From positions 558,001-622,000 of the forward strand of contig CAJFCJ010000024.1 in assembly GCA_904063045.1 (NCBI GenBank): a stretch of 64,000 nt of DNA. Reading direction: 5' to 3'. The stretch comes from Dimorphilus gyrociliatus. Its lineage: Eukaryota; Annelida; Polychaeta; Dinophilidae. A model generated the notes under the pieces. That model was not told the origin of the DNA, ran no database searches, and saw only the letters and a list, made by a program, of their open reading frames with translations. Positions 11,782 through 23,700 of the stretch are shown piece after piece (positions within the stretch are counted from its first letter, which is position 1; each line of letters starts with the position of its first letter). The translations under genes were made by a program, and so were the position numbers.

Positions 11782-14152
11782 TTATTTCCTCCTTTGCCAA
11801 CATGCTACAATATTCACCAAACACGGATATGGATCTCTTTTCCTGATAAGTTGAGGAGATTTTAGATCATTCCTTTCTGCAATACTTTCTTCGTAGGATC
11901 TTAAAATGTTCTCCAAAATATCTCGTGTCTTCATTTGCTTTAAAAACAGACATAAAACCAATAAGATATATAATTTTATTCTAAAAATATTTTTTGTAAT
12001 AGGAAAGACGAATTTACTTTACATGGAATTTAAAATATAAAAATAACAGTGTAACAAAAGTTCAAAAAACTCTTGAATACAACTTGTGTTTTGAACAAGA
12101 AGAAAATAATAGGAATATCTAATAACATATTTTCATTAATACATATAAAGTATATGTATATATGGAATGAGAGAGAGAGAGAGAGGGAAAAAGAAAAACA
12201 ACTGCTTAATATGGATTGTATAATACATGTAATACATTAGATCCTTTTACAGAGTATTTTTTTCTATAGAAAATAAGCATAGTGTTAAAAAATCTGATTA
12301 AAAAAGGAAAGAGAGTAGGAGGGAAGAAGTCGGAGGCGTAGGGGATATTGTCGATGAAAAAGACACTGACAGTTGCGATGGGAATATAAGCGGGATAACG
12401 TCAATATTATATACGGAACAAGAAATATAGCTTTTTAAAATTGATATCTCCTTACATCTTCAAATCAGTCATTGATTCAGACTATAAAATAATTACTTGA
12501 TAGCATAAGCTTCTTCATCATATAAAATATTATCTTTATCAGAAAAATCAAAAAAAGTCGGTTTTCTAAAGTAAACTTTAGCTTCTTAGAATAGAGTGTC
12601 TTTACAACTAAATATTGAGATGACTTAAGTTTATTACTAAACAAGGAAGGAAAAGAAAGAAAGAACAAGAGGGAGGAAAGAAAGTAAGAACAGTGAGAAT
12701 AGTTTTCTTTGCAAATCATTTCTTCAAGTTGATGAAACCCTATCATTAGCTAATATACAATTCTACACAGTTAGTTTAAAGAAAGGGTAAATTTTCATTC
12801 TATATTTGCCTTTCACACGTGAAATGCTCTTTTCATAAATAATTTTCACTTAACAACAACTATAAGTAAAATAGAAGGATAAGGATAATACTTATATATG
12901 ATAAATAAAGAAAAGGTAGTACACTCTTATGTTACTTAAGAATCAAGTTTACTAAAATAAAGTATAATGTTCCTAAAGTCCGTTTTTTTCATTCAACATA
13001 GAATTTGACCTTTTTCAATTAAAATGAATCATGACAATAAAGATACTTTGCTTCTACTTAAACATTTCAAAACATTTCATGTGAATCATTTTCTATATTA
13101 AATTTAATATATTAATAATGAGTTTTATACTTTTTCTATATATATAAATTTATATATTAGTAATATATGGTATCATTTACTGTTTTTAAAGTAATTATAT
13201 AATATGTAATCTATTAATTATCTTGATTTATAAACAGATTTTTATCTTCATCCCTTTTATCAAACGAATCTGTTTTATATATATGTGCTTGAGACAAACA
13301 CGCCCTCACAAAACCTTTGTTATAACAATAATGAAATTTGCAATGTTATTTGCCCAGGAAAACAATCTATTAAACGTCTAAATCAACATGTATTCCTTTA
13401 TTCATAAAAAATATATAACTTTTTTACTATTAGTTTTAATGTGCGACAAAAAAAATTAACTGGTAACAAAAAAAGGAGAAATAATGTGATATATTCTTGA
13501 AAATTTTTTACACATTTCAGAATTTTTATTGGGTTTTGTATGGTAATGTAATCCGTTTCTGGTTTTCAAGTAAAGTCTATATTCTGTATAAGTCATATAT
13601 GTATAAAGGTGCTTTTTTTTTTACAATATGCAGTATATTATACATTTTATTTAAATGTTTTTTAAGATTTGTATGTATGTAAGTAACTAACTACTCTAGT
13701 AAATTTCTTTAAAACCATTTCAAATCACCCCTTACATTGATAAAGGTTAATTTTCTCTTAGCTATTAATAGCTAAGAGAGAAAACTCTGAAATATTCCAG
13801 AGCTCCAATTTCTAAGTAAAATCTGGACAAAACTGTGAATTGCTTTTATTTGGAAATATTTAAATTTTCAAGATATGGGGAGAAAAGAAAGAGTTAAGAG
13901 AAAATTCAAATGAAAATAGAATGTAAAGAACATCAGACATTAACAACGTAAAGTAAAAATTTAATATTTTATTGAAAGATTTTATTTATCCTGTATTCAA
14001 GTAATAAAATATCTATAACCTAGTTAGAATTTTGTTAAAAATTACTAAAAACTAACCTTTGTTCCACCTATGGGAACTGTAAAAGCAACATTGTAAAGGA
14101 GGCAGAAAGCGATTAGAAACGCTCCAAATCGCATCTTCTCACCGAATGCCAT
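11782..14152 (-). CDS. Neuropeptide-like precursor with one C-x6-C peptide, 2 exons
   Basis: Exon 1 (14152-14057) encodes a signal peptide with core GAFLIAFCLLYNVAF. It ends in phase 0 at a GTTAGT donor. Exon 2 (11937-11782) encodes an acidic spacer, then Arg-Lys-Arg (residues 64-66), then DPYPCLVNIVACWQRRK and a stop. The precursor is 83 aa. Cleavage after the tribasic site and trimming of the final basic residues would yield a 14-residue peptide, DPYPCLVNIVACWQ, with one disulphide across a six-residue loop (C71-C78). The one-peptide, C-terminal layout and the C-x-x-N-x-x-x-C-aromatic pattern resemble allatostatin-C/somatostatin-type precursors. The C-L...C-W pattern also recalls CCHamide, but there is no amidation glycine. 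The family is unresolved. It is likely a secreted signal acting on a GPCR. The 2.1 kb intron holds nothing I recognise. Confidence 0.75.
13755..13778. repeat. Perfect 24-bp palindrome
   Basis: The sequence from CTCTTAGC to GCTAAGAG is an uninterrupted inverted repeat, flanked by imperfect TTTTCT/AGAAAA extensions. It lies in the intron of the neuropeptide-like gene. Its function is unknown; it could form a cruciform or an RNA hairpin. Confidence 0.8.
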
Positions 14153-15392
14153 GCAGATTATGGTTAATTTCAGAGCATAAAATTAGCTCAAGCTATTTTT
14201 ATTTATAACTTGCTGATGCTGTTTTTAGACTAAAATATTTATATAATATAGTACACATCTTAAATATTACATATAATTTTCTATGAAAAAAGAAAAATAT
14301 AATAATTTTAACAACCATACAAATAATTTTTTTACATATACAACCATTAATTCATTAGGAATAAGAGAGCTAGACTTTTGTATATCTTCTGATGAGAAAA
14401 ACTATTTGTTTACGTTTTTTTCTCACTGTTATTAAAATTATAAATATTTATCTTGTTAATAATATAATAGTATATTCAATATAGATTTCATAAAAATGAA
14501 TATTATTAAAATGGAAATTATGTATAAAATATTAATCGACATTTAAATTTGTTGTATTTCCTGAATGCTTTTACGTGCTATATCTATAATTTTGTGTTCA
14601 TCGTCTGTAAGGTTTACCTATTTATCGCTTGATTAAAGTTATCATTTTCTTTGTTTCCATAGATTCGTGAGTAAAGCTTTTAAGTATATTCTAAATCTTG
14701 ATAAATAATTAAGTTTACTGATGAAAATGTGTTTTGAGACTAGTCTATATATTACAGAACCTATTAAAGCTTCAGCTCTATCGGAAGATATTTTCCCTTT
14801 GACCCCTTTTACATATTATTTACTAGGTTGATCTATCTTTCTACCTCGAAGTATAGTCGTTGAAGAAATCTTAAAATAATCATACTAATTATAGTCATGA
14901 TTGTAGAAGGTAAAGTTAATCTGTATATCTATCTCTCCTTTCATAAAAAGTGTCGTATTTGTGTTGAAAGTAGGAATTTGAAGATCAATTGAATATTGGA
15001 AGTCCATTTAGAGTTGTCTATGGTCTATATGGTGTGGGCAGGGCGAATACTCTTTAACAATACATTAAAAGAAATAACAGCAAAGTTGATTATGACTTTG
15101 AGGAAAAAAGTTACTCTCTAAGGTCATAACTATCGGAAATTGCAGAATTTAGCAACGTTTGAGACGCTCTAGCAATTAATATTGACGTATTACTTAAAAC
15201 AGTTCTAAAAGATAGGAGTCAAATTATAAAAAATTTACTCTAAAATCAGAAAGAGATAAGAGATAAAATGGAAATTGTTAGCAAAATAATTAGCCAAGCA
15301 AAAGTATTTTATTTAAAATCATTATCCTTCATCTTACTATATATAGTACATCGTGTTACTGTATAAATTTATACAGTTTATATATAAATAAA

Positions 15393-15394
<2 letters not shown>

Positions 15395-15428
<34 letters not shown>

Positions 15429-15476
15429 TGTATATATATATAAATTTATATATATATACTTTATATATATATATAC
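15395..15476. repeat. (TA)n microsatellite with embedded ACTGTA palindrome
   Basis: About 80 bases of alternating TA, interrupted by TATATACTGTATATATA and an AAATTT block. Confidence 0.9.
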
Positions 15477-16117
15477 ATCAATTTTAACACTTAATGCAAC
15501 TGGCTTAAATCAAAATTCAAAAAAAAGTTAACATCTACAAACTATACTATTTCTAGAACTTTATAGCTAATCTTTCAATGTTATAAGTTTTTAAATACTA
15601 AGTGATTCAGCATGGTTATATACAGTGTTTAGCCTTCTTCCACCTTTCTAAGTAGCATACCCATTCTTTTCGTCAAATTTCATGTTTCTTGCAAAGAAAC
15701 TGAAACAGAAAATAAATAAAATGTATTAAAATCTTCATCTAGGTCTTTTAGACACTTTCTATCATAAACCTCTTTATTTCATCTTATACAGTATATACTT
15801 CAGTTTCAGACTTTTACTATATATTGGTTAAAATTTTCCAAAGTTTATATTTATTTAAGTTTCTTTCTTTCTCTGTTACTAAATGACAAATTGAAAGTGA
15901 AAAAAAGACAAGAAAATCTATATAAATGTAATGAAGTTTTTCTTTAATTACAAATACAGGCGACTTTCTATTTGGTGAATATACTGTATCTCTTCTTCAT
16001 TTGTAGCTTACTTCTATTTTCAATAATACTAAAATTCTTTTGTACTCCAAGGAGTCGGTTTTTATGTTAACTCTATTAGTCTAATACGCCCAATAGAAAA
16101 TGATTCTGTGAATAGAA

Positions 16118-16130
16118 CCCAGGGGGCGTT
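16118..16130 (+). promoter_or_regulatory. CTCF-like site upstream of the CUB-LDLa gene
   Basis: CCCAGGGGGCGTT fits the CTCF core (YAGRKGGCR) and lies 55 bases before the ATG at 16186. The motif match is seen in the sequence; binding is inference. Confidence 0.35.
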
Positions 16131-16185
16131 GTTTCGTTAGCGACATCTGTCGTGTAAAAAGGTAAATTAACCTAGGGCATGCAAG

Positions 16186-17708
16186 ATGGCTCTGTTGTAT
16201 CGCGGCTGGTGTCCACATGAAATAGACATGGCGTTTGAGAAACAACCTCTGTACCATTTACCCTTAATAATTCATATTTTGATAGGATTTCTCATTATAC
16301 CTCCTGTTATGCCAATTAAAACTGGTAAGTAAAATCTTCTACAAAAAGTCCAAGTCTACTTATTAATAAGTTTTAATATCTTTGCACCTACTGTAATTAA
16401 TCACACCGATTTTTTTTTCATACGGTTTTAAACGTTGTCGTTTCATCTGATTTTTAATGATTAACGATACAATTTTCGAATGATTTTACAGTTGTTCATA
16501 TCAATCAAAATTTACAGGGCCCTTATTTGTTTCTTTTTCTTCTTATTCTCTAATTTTTTACGTAAAGTATAGAGAAACTTTTCTCGACTACGTCTTCTTT
16601 ACATTCCTATTTTCTGTTTTGATGTCATTGGTATTGAAGTTTTCCATTTTCTTTCTTTCTATGTATACCTTTCTCTCTTTATTGCTAACAAACAAGCAGA
16701 CAGTCAAAAAAGAGATAACATAGATTGAGTCTGAAAATAAATATTTAAGAGGAAAAGAGTGATAAACATAAAGTAAGGAAAATGGGATTAGTCAATTTTA
16801 TAATAGCTCAGTGTTAATTGTGATACTGGTTTAATGAAAAAAAAAGTATATAAGGGATACGTTTGATACGATTGGGTATGTGTCGTTTTTATACTATCTT
16901 CCATCTCTCTCTCTGTCTGATTGTACTTTTCTCTTTTGTCATTTAATAGTACTAATTAAAAGTCTTTATCTATAAAAATAACTAACCAAAATTCATGGTT
17001 TTAATAAACACCTATGCAGTAGAAATGATAAACATATAAATAGGTTAAATTCACTAAACATATGGTGGTGTTAAGTCTCTTAAATTTCTAATGAAGTTCA
17101 AAGGGCCTAACAGTCTTTATAAAGTGTACACTTGTCCAAAATATATAAGCCTACAATTTCTCACAAGAGCAGATGTGTTATTCAATGGAAAAATTTTCGC
17201 CGGGGAAAGTGCTTTCCTGTTTTCGTGTTGAGAGGCAACCGAGAGAGAGAGAGAGAGAGAGAGAAAGATTCTTTAACACTTCTAATTCTTTCTTTTAACA
17301 CATGCTATACATATATAAATATAGATAGGCTTAAAGCTAATTTAACACCTTTACCAAGAATTAAAAGATTTTGGGGGTAGTTAGAAGCATAAAACGCTTA
17401 ATTTACGAAATTTTCCGGCTAAAAGAGCATCTTATATATATATATATTTATATAAAATGTCATCGTAAGAAACCAAGAAAAATAAATTTTTAACGTTTTT
17501 ATTATGTTGTTACGTAATATCATTCCCTTCTTTGTTCAATATTTTAAGGAATCTTTTTACCATTTCTCAGAAGCTTAGTCTCTGATAGACGAAAAATACA
17601 GTTGACATTTAATTAATTAATAGAGAATACGTACCTGTCGACTAAATCTGGGAAAACATTCATTTTAATCAGACACACCGTTTTTATTAACATAAAACCT
17701 TATATATT

Positions 17709-17744
<36 letters not shown>

Positions 17745-20700
17745 ATATTGAAAGAAAGAGAGCACTATAACTCAATAAAATATCTAGTGTAAAGATGATA
17801 GAAGAAGAGAAAGTAAGAAAGAAAAAAGAGAAAAATTTTATATGCCAAGTTATATATTTTTATTTGGATAGAAAGTTTTTGGCATGTTTTCTTTTCACAC
17901 TGTTCAACTTGCAACTTTACGTAAGGAAAAAGTAAACCCATCTGTCACTATGTATGTAAGAGTTAGTGTATATAAATCAACGCACTTCTTTTTATACAAA
18001 CCATTTTATTTTAACCTTAACAAAAATGTTTGATAATATTTTCCTTTACCATTTAGCTTCTTCTGCTTCTTTTTCTTTTTAAATCTCTCTTGTTTGAAGT
18101 TAATCCAAGTTATACTTAGTAGTTCTTTATTGACTATATTCAATGGTTTCTGAGAAAATTGTCTCGATTGGAAATTATTCTTATTGTTATTAGAATAAAG
18201 AAATATATGAAACTTGAAAAAAGAGAATGTAGAATGTTTGAGAGCTTTTAGCAATATGTTTATAAACTAGAAAATTTTTTCTGTATATATTATACAATAT
18301 GGGTAAAAACATGGTAAATCCATCCGAGGTCAAGTCTTGTTTACAAAATAAACTTTGCATAGGTTTAAACTTTTACCTCTTTGTCTTTTTAGCACAAGTT
18401 TCCTCTTACCACGGAATATTTCGTATACACTTGATACTTCTCTTTTTTAAATTTGTTATCTTATGCAATTGAAGCAAAAACTATCAAATTGTCTTATTGA
18501 TTAAGATTTGAATATTCAAACACAAAATATTAATTTTTATTGAGTAGATTACAAATGTTATAAACAATGTGCAAAGCTCTTTAATTAGGTTCTATATTAT
18601 ATAATTCCCGGATCGAGCTCAAAGTACAAATGTATTGTTATAGAAAATTGTACAAAAGAGAAAAAATGTTAGAGAAAAGCTTTAATGATTACAAAATGCT
18701 ACAATATGGAAATCCTGTCATTCTTTGATATTAATTTCCAATGGTCTCTAATTATAACAGACATATTGAACTTATGCTTAAAAGTCAATACATTGAGAGG
18801 TTACCCGGCTTCTAAATCCCCTTTTCCCCTTTTCTAACTCCCTTTTCATTTTCTGCCTCTTTTCTCCCCTCCCCTTCTTGGTAGATGAATCAATATTTGA
18901 GTTCGTGAGCAGTTCATGATTATGTACTCTCTTAAGCTCATACTTGTGCGCGCAATGACTGTACACCGTATCCCTTATTCCTGTTAATCCTACCTTATAA
19001 AAGGGTGAACTCCTCTAAGAGTTTTCTTTTGCAAAATACAGTAATTACCTTCTTAATATAAGATAAGGAAAACGTTTCTAAAAAAAAGTTCCCGTTTACT
19101 GAAAATCACATATTGTATAGTGTATTCCACATTCTATCTGAAAATCCATACAATTCTATATAATTGTATACACAAACCGTCTCTATTTGTAGTCTAATAA
19201 TAATGGTTATAATGATAACGGTCAATTTATTCATTAATAATCATTTAATTTATACTTTTAACAGTTCTGGTAGAAGAGCATGGTAAATGTGTAGAGGATA
19301 AAGCAACATACAAGATAAATGGTGCGGTGATTCTATCTCAAGCAGGACGCTTCTACTCAAAAGGAGTAGATTGTCAAGTGACACTAGAAGCCGAAAGCCA
19401 TGAAAGGATCATGCTTCGTTTCGAAAAATTTGATCTTCCAAATACACATTTGACAACTTGTTTCGACGCCATTTATATGTTTGATGGTAAAACTGTTTTC
19501 AAGAATCCTATAGTAAGTGCAAACAGAAGTTTAATTATATAATAGATAAGGCGTTTGAGAGGATGAATACTTAACGATGTTTATCTTAGACCCAACGATT
19601 AAACTAATACTGTATTCGCTAACATTAATTTTATAATATATTGGTAAACTTAGACAAAATCTATAAGGATTCTTAAACGAATCAGGAACGATTAGAGAAA
19701 TAATACCGCGTCTGGATAGATACAAATAGAGAAAATGGACGCTGTAAAATTTTTATAGATATAAAGTTTTGGGTGGAATCCTTTTGGGAGTACCTCCCTT
19801 AATAAGCGCTACTTGTAATAAGCTATTCGAATTACTCGTTTCCTGGGAATTGGTTAGTTCATGTTTCAATTTTGTCGCGAATATTGTATAATTTGCGGGT
19901 AAGAGGGATATGCATTGTCAAACTAAATCAAAGGGGTTGAAAGTAATAGGGCATTGTGGGACGAAGAAGTTGGAATAGGCGTCTGGACATGGCCCTCTTA
20001 CGAAAAAACGCAGATATCCCAAGAATCAATAAGGGAAACGGTTGTGGAATGCAATCCGAGTTCCAACATTCCAAAAATGGATTACAATATACGGACTTTG
20101 TCTGGCGTCGAGCTCGAGTGCTCTTGGAGATGTCTTTGATGTAGGGACAGCAGCCATTTTATCCAGTCGTCTTTGTAATTAGAGTAATTTTTCCTAACGA
20201 TTTATCAAGGCTATTGTCTTTATATAGTTAGCTGTTTTTATCGACTGCTGGCTAGTCCGAATCTGTATTATTATTACTACAACGTTCGTTTGATGGAATA
20301 TTTAGATGAGGAGACATTTTTGTTAATATTTATGAATGCGGCGCCGTATAGGCTAAAAGTGGATTTCGTGTCTATGCATTAAAAATAGCCTTTAATAAAG
20401 AAAACTAGAAATATTTTACTTAAATTCTCTTTAGAACTTTTTAAAGTATTTAGTTGAACACTCTTGAACGCTTTCAACCATTTTTTATTTCCCCAAATAC
20501 GTCACGTCAATCTTTCATTTGTACAAGCCTTCTTAACGCTTAATACTTGTCAATCTTTTCAACAGCTTATTAAAAAATCCCATAATTTCTTTATTAAACT
20601 TTTTTTCTCTCAAAAGACTAAATGATAAAAAAGAACAAATAATTTTGGTTGATTTAACACCTAAGAGGAAAAAAAAGTCTATTCATTCAATTAGTATTCA

Positions 20701-23700
20701 TTTATAAAAGAGGATCAATTTTCAAGTAGCTATTTACCTAAATCGTTGAACTTTTGAACGCTACTCTTGAACATTCAAACACAAATTGTTTCTGTCATAA
20801 TTTTATCAATAGTTTATATATATACAATATATAGAATTTTTTTTATAACGTTGTCATTCAAAGGAATAACGATTGTTAAATTTGGCGCCGAATTGACTAA
20901 ACCCGCTTTTTATAGATGATCGGTTTAAATATAACAAATATAGAATTCTAGCTAGGTGTAACATAAATAAAATGTATCTTCAAGTTTCTAAGATAAAATA
21001 GGAATAACCTTTAAAAAAATGTTGCTTTATCTTAGAAATTTGTTAATTCTATTTCATTTAATGAATTTAATTTATTGTCAAGTTGATTTTATTTATTCTT
21101 TTATTTGCTTCTCTTTTTTATAAATTGAGTGTCAAAAAGGAATAGTGTAGACGGGATATAACTCAATTTATCCCCTTTTTGTCAAACTGAACATGATTGA
21201 TGAATGAAAACCTAACGGACCGTCGCTTTTATTCAACGTAGCCGCTTTTACAGGAAGAAATTTTTTTAACTAATTAATATTCATAGCGTTGGCGCCGATT
21301 AGACGTAATTGCCTCAATAGATTTTTTTAAAAATTGATTTAAAAATAAATCAGAATGAAATATTACCAAATATCTTTTATTTATTATGTGTTTATACAGT
21401 TTTTGCCTATAATTTTTCATAATTTTCCTTTTTCAGAAAAAAATGGGTGGTATGTCTGGAAAATGCGGAACGCAGCTGCCAGAATCTGTGCATAGCACGG
21501 GTCGATTCGTGACCTTGTACTTCAGGTAAGGTCAGAGTGCAAACATTTGCATACGCACTTCATTTGCTGTTCTACGTTGCGCAACTGGACCGTATATGTC
21601 AGCAGTTGTTGCTGATCGATAACATACGGAATAAGGAAATACTATAGGCCTACTGCAAACACTTTTCGTAAACAAACAACCGCACAAACTTGGTGGTAGA
21701 CGCCCCAGCGTTTTATACACTGTAAACAGGAACATCTGCCGACAGCTATGCAATATACTGCATTATTCAGAGTTATTTGGCGCCAGTTAGACCAATGGAG
21801 AACAAAATGCTTCAGTTATTTAATATATGAATAGATATATTATTATGTACATTTAAAGTGTTTGTTATACTGTATATTAGATATATACACAACATCAAAA
21901 TATTGTCTATGCTTTTACTAAATAGTAGTATTTCTATTGCTGTGAGCTAGCACGTATGTAAGGGTTGGCAAGCTAATTTACGAGTCAAGTTTAGAAATAT
22001 CTATAAAAATTTTCTATAAACCGCAATGTGTACGCGAAAGCGTAAAGGCACCCATTGATTAAAAGCAGGTACATAAGGAAATGAGTAAGAGTAAAGAAAA
22101 AAAATGAAAGAAAGAGAATGAAGTAGAAAAGAAATGATAGAAATAAAAGGGAGGAAAAAAGTAGGCAAATGGGGAAAATATCTGGTGATAGCCATATTTA
22201 TTTTTATTTTGTTACTTACTTTCCCTTTTTAATGCATTCCCCTTTCGCTCCCCATTCGCCCTCTATTTCTACGTCTGTCCCTCTCAGTTCGTCCCCTACC
22301 TCCCTTAACCCTTGTCGTCCTTTTGCGCAACTATAGTTGGAATTTTAAGTATGGCCTTCTCTAATTCCTTCACGATGTTGTACAATTCTACAAGAAAAAG
22401 GAAAAGGAAAAAATTTTAAGCTAAACAAATATATACTTATCAATAAAAGGCTTATAGCCTCACGTAGTTCAAAGTATTTATTATAATAAACACCCAGTTA
22501 AAAGTTGGCCCTTGGCTTTTTTCGGGTCTGCAATTACATCCTTAAAATACCCCTGAAAATCCCCATTTTTCCCTCTACTTAACAAAACGGCTCCTTTATT
22601 TGCTACCGCTGATAGGTTTTAGATCCGGGTCGAAAACTGCTGTATAATTAACAAGTTTCTCATTTAGTTTATCGTATCCTTAATTGCTTTTTAGAACGAA
22701 TAGCCTTAGTAGAAATAGGGGCGCTAAATTCCTGCAAAGTTACGCCCATCAACGATAGAAAGTTTGCTACCCTGGCAAAAAAAAAATGATTACGCGCGTT
22801 CCTTTTACAACAGTATAAAAATTATTCAAAGGGAGAAATCTATAAATCTTATATCCAAAAGTATACCTCCTTTTCCCGCTCTATACCTTATTCTCATTGG
22901 AATATAGTTAAGCGTTACACTGTCAGACTAAGAATTATATATATTAAGGCATCTCCCAAACGACATTTTCTCATAAGCGTTTTTTTTTGTTTATTGAGAG
23001 AGCCTTACGTAATCGATCGTTGAAAAACAAACATATTCCATTCCATACCCTCTTACTCTCTACTCTGTTTAATGATTTATTTATTTATCTTTTTTCTTTT
23101 ATCCATTTCTGTTTTTCTAGTTAAAGTAGTGTGGTTTTGTCTGCATATTTCGTTACTTTAAACTGTAACGATGCGCTAAACTATTCCTGCAATTCCCCTT
23201 TATTTTTTATCCCTTCCATACTCAACTCTTTCTCTTTCTCTCCCATTCTTTCTGGTATGGAAGCTAGCCTTACGTATAATAAGTAAGAGCTGCCACTGGC
23301 AGTTTTCCGCTCTCTTTATTTCCTTCAGTCTGCATCGACCTAGTGTTAAAAAAACTATCTTTCCTTTAATCCTCCTTTAACCCACTCCGGTTGCCAAATT
23401 TTCAAGGAATAGGTAAATTTAACCGTTCCATTAATTGTTTTCTTTTAGGTCTTTAAGTTGTTATAAAGCTAAGGTGTAAATAGATTTTACTTGTTAAAAA
23501 AATAATTATATTCTGAAAAAGTTTCCTTTCTCCACTATCTGAAAACAAATATTCCCCCAATAGTCACGTGATTCTGAACGAGCAGTATGTGGTTAAAAAT
23601 TTTGATAAATAAAACCTCTCCTTCTGTCCACTTCTCAAATTTATTTATTTTTTAAAATTTTGTAGTTTGAGCTGAGTGGGAGGGACACGTTAGCTGCTCT

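Larger units (their letters stand above)
14153..16185. other. Divergent promoter region between neuropeptide-like and CUB-LDLa genes
   Basis: This 2 kb interval lies between two genes transcribed away from each other, so both promoters should be here. It holds a long (TA)n tract at 15395-15476 and a CTCF-like core at 16118-16130, about 55 bases before the CUB-LDLa start codon. No exon is evident. Confidence 0.5.
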
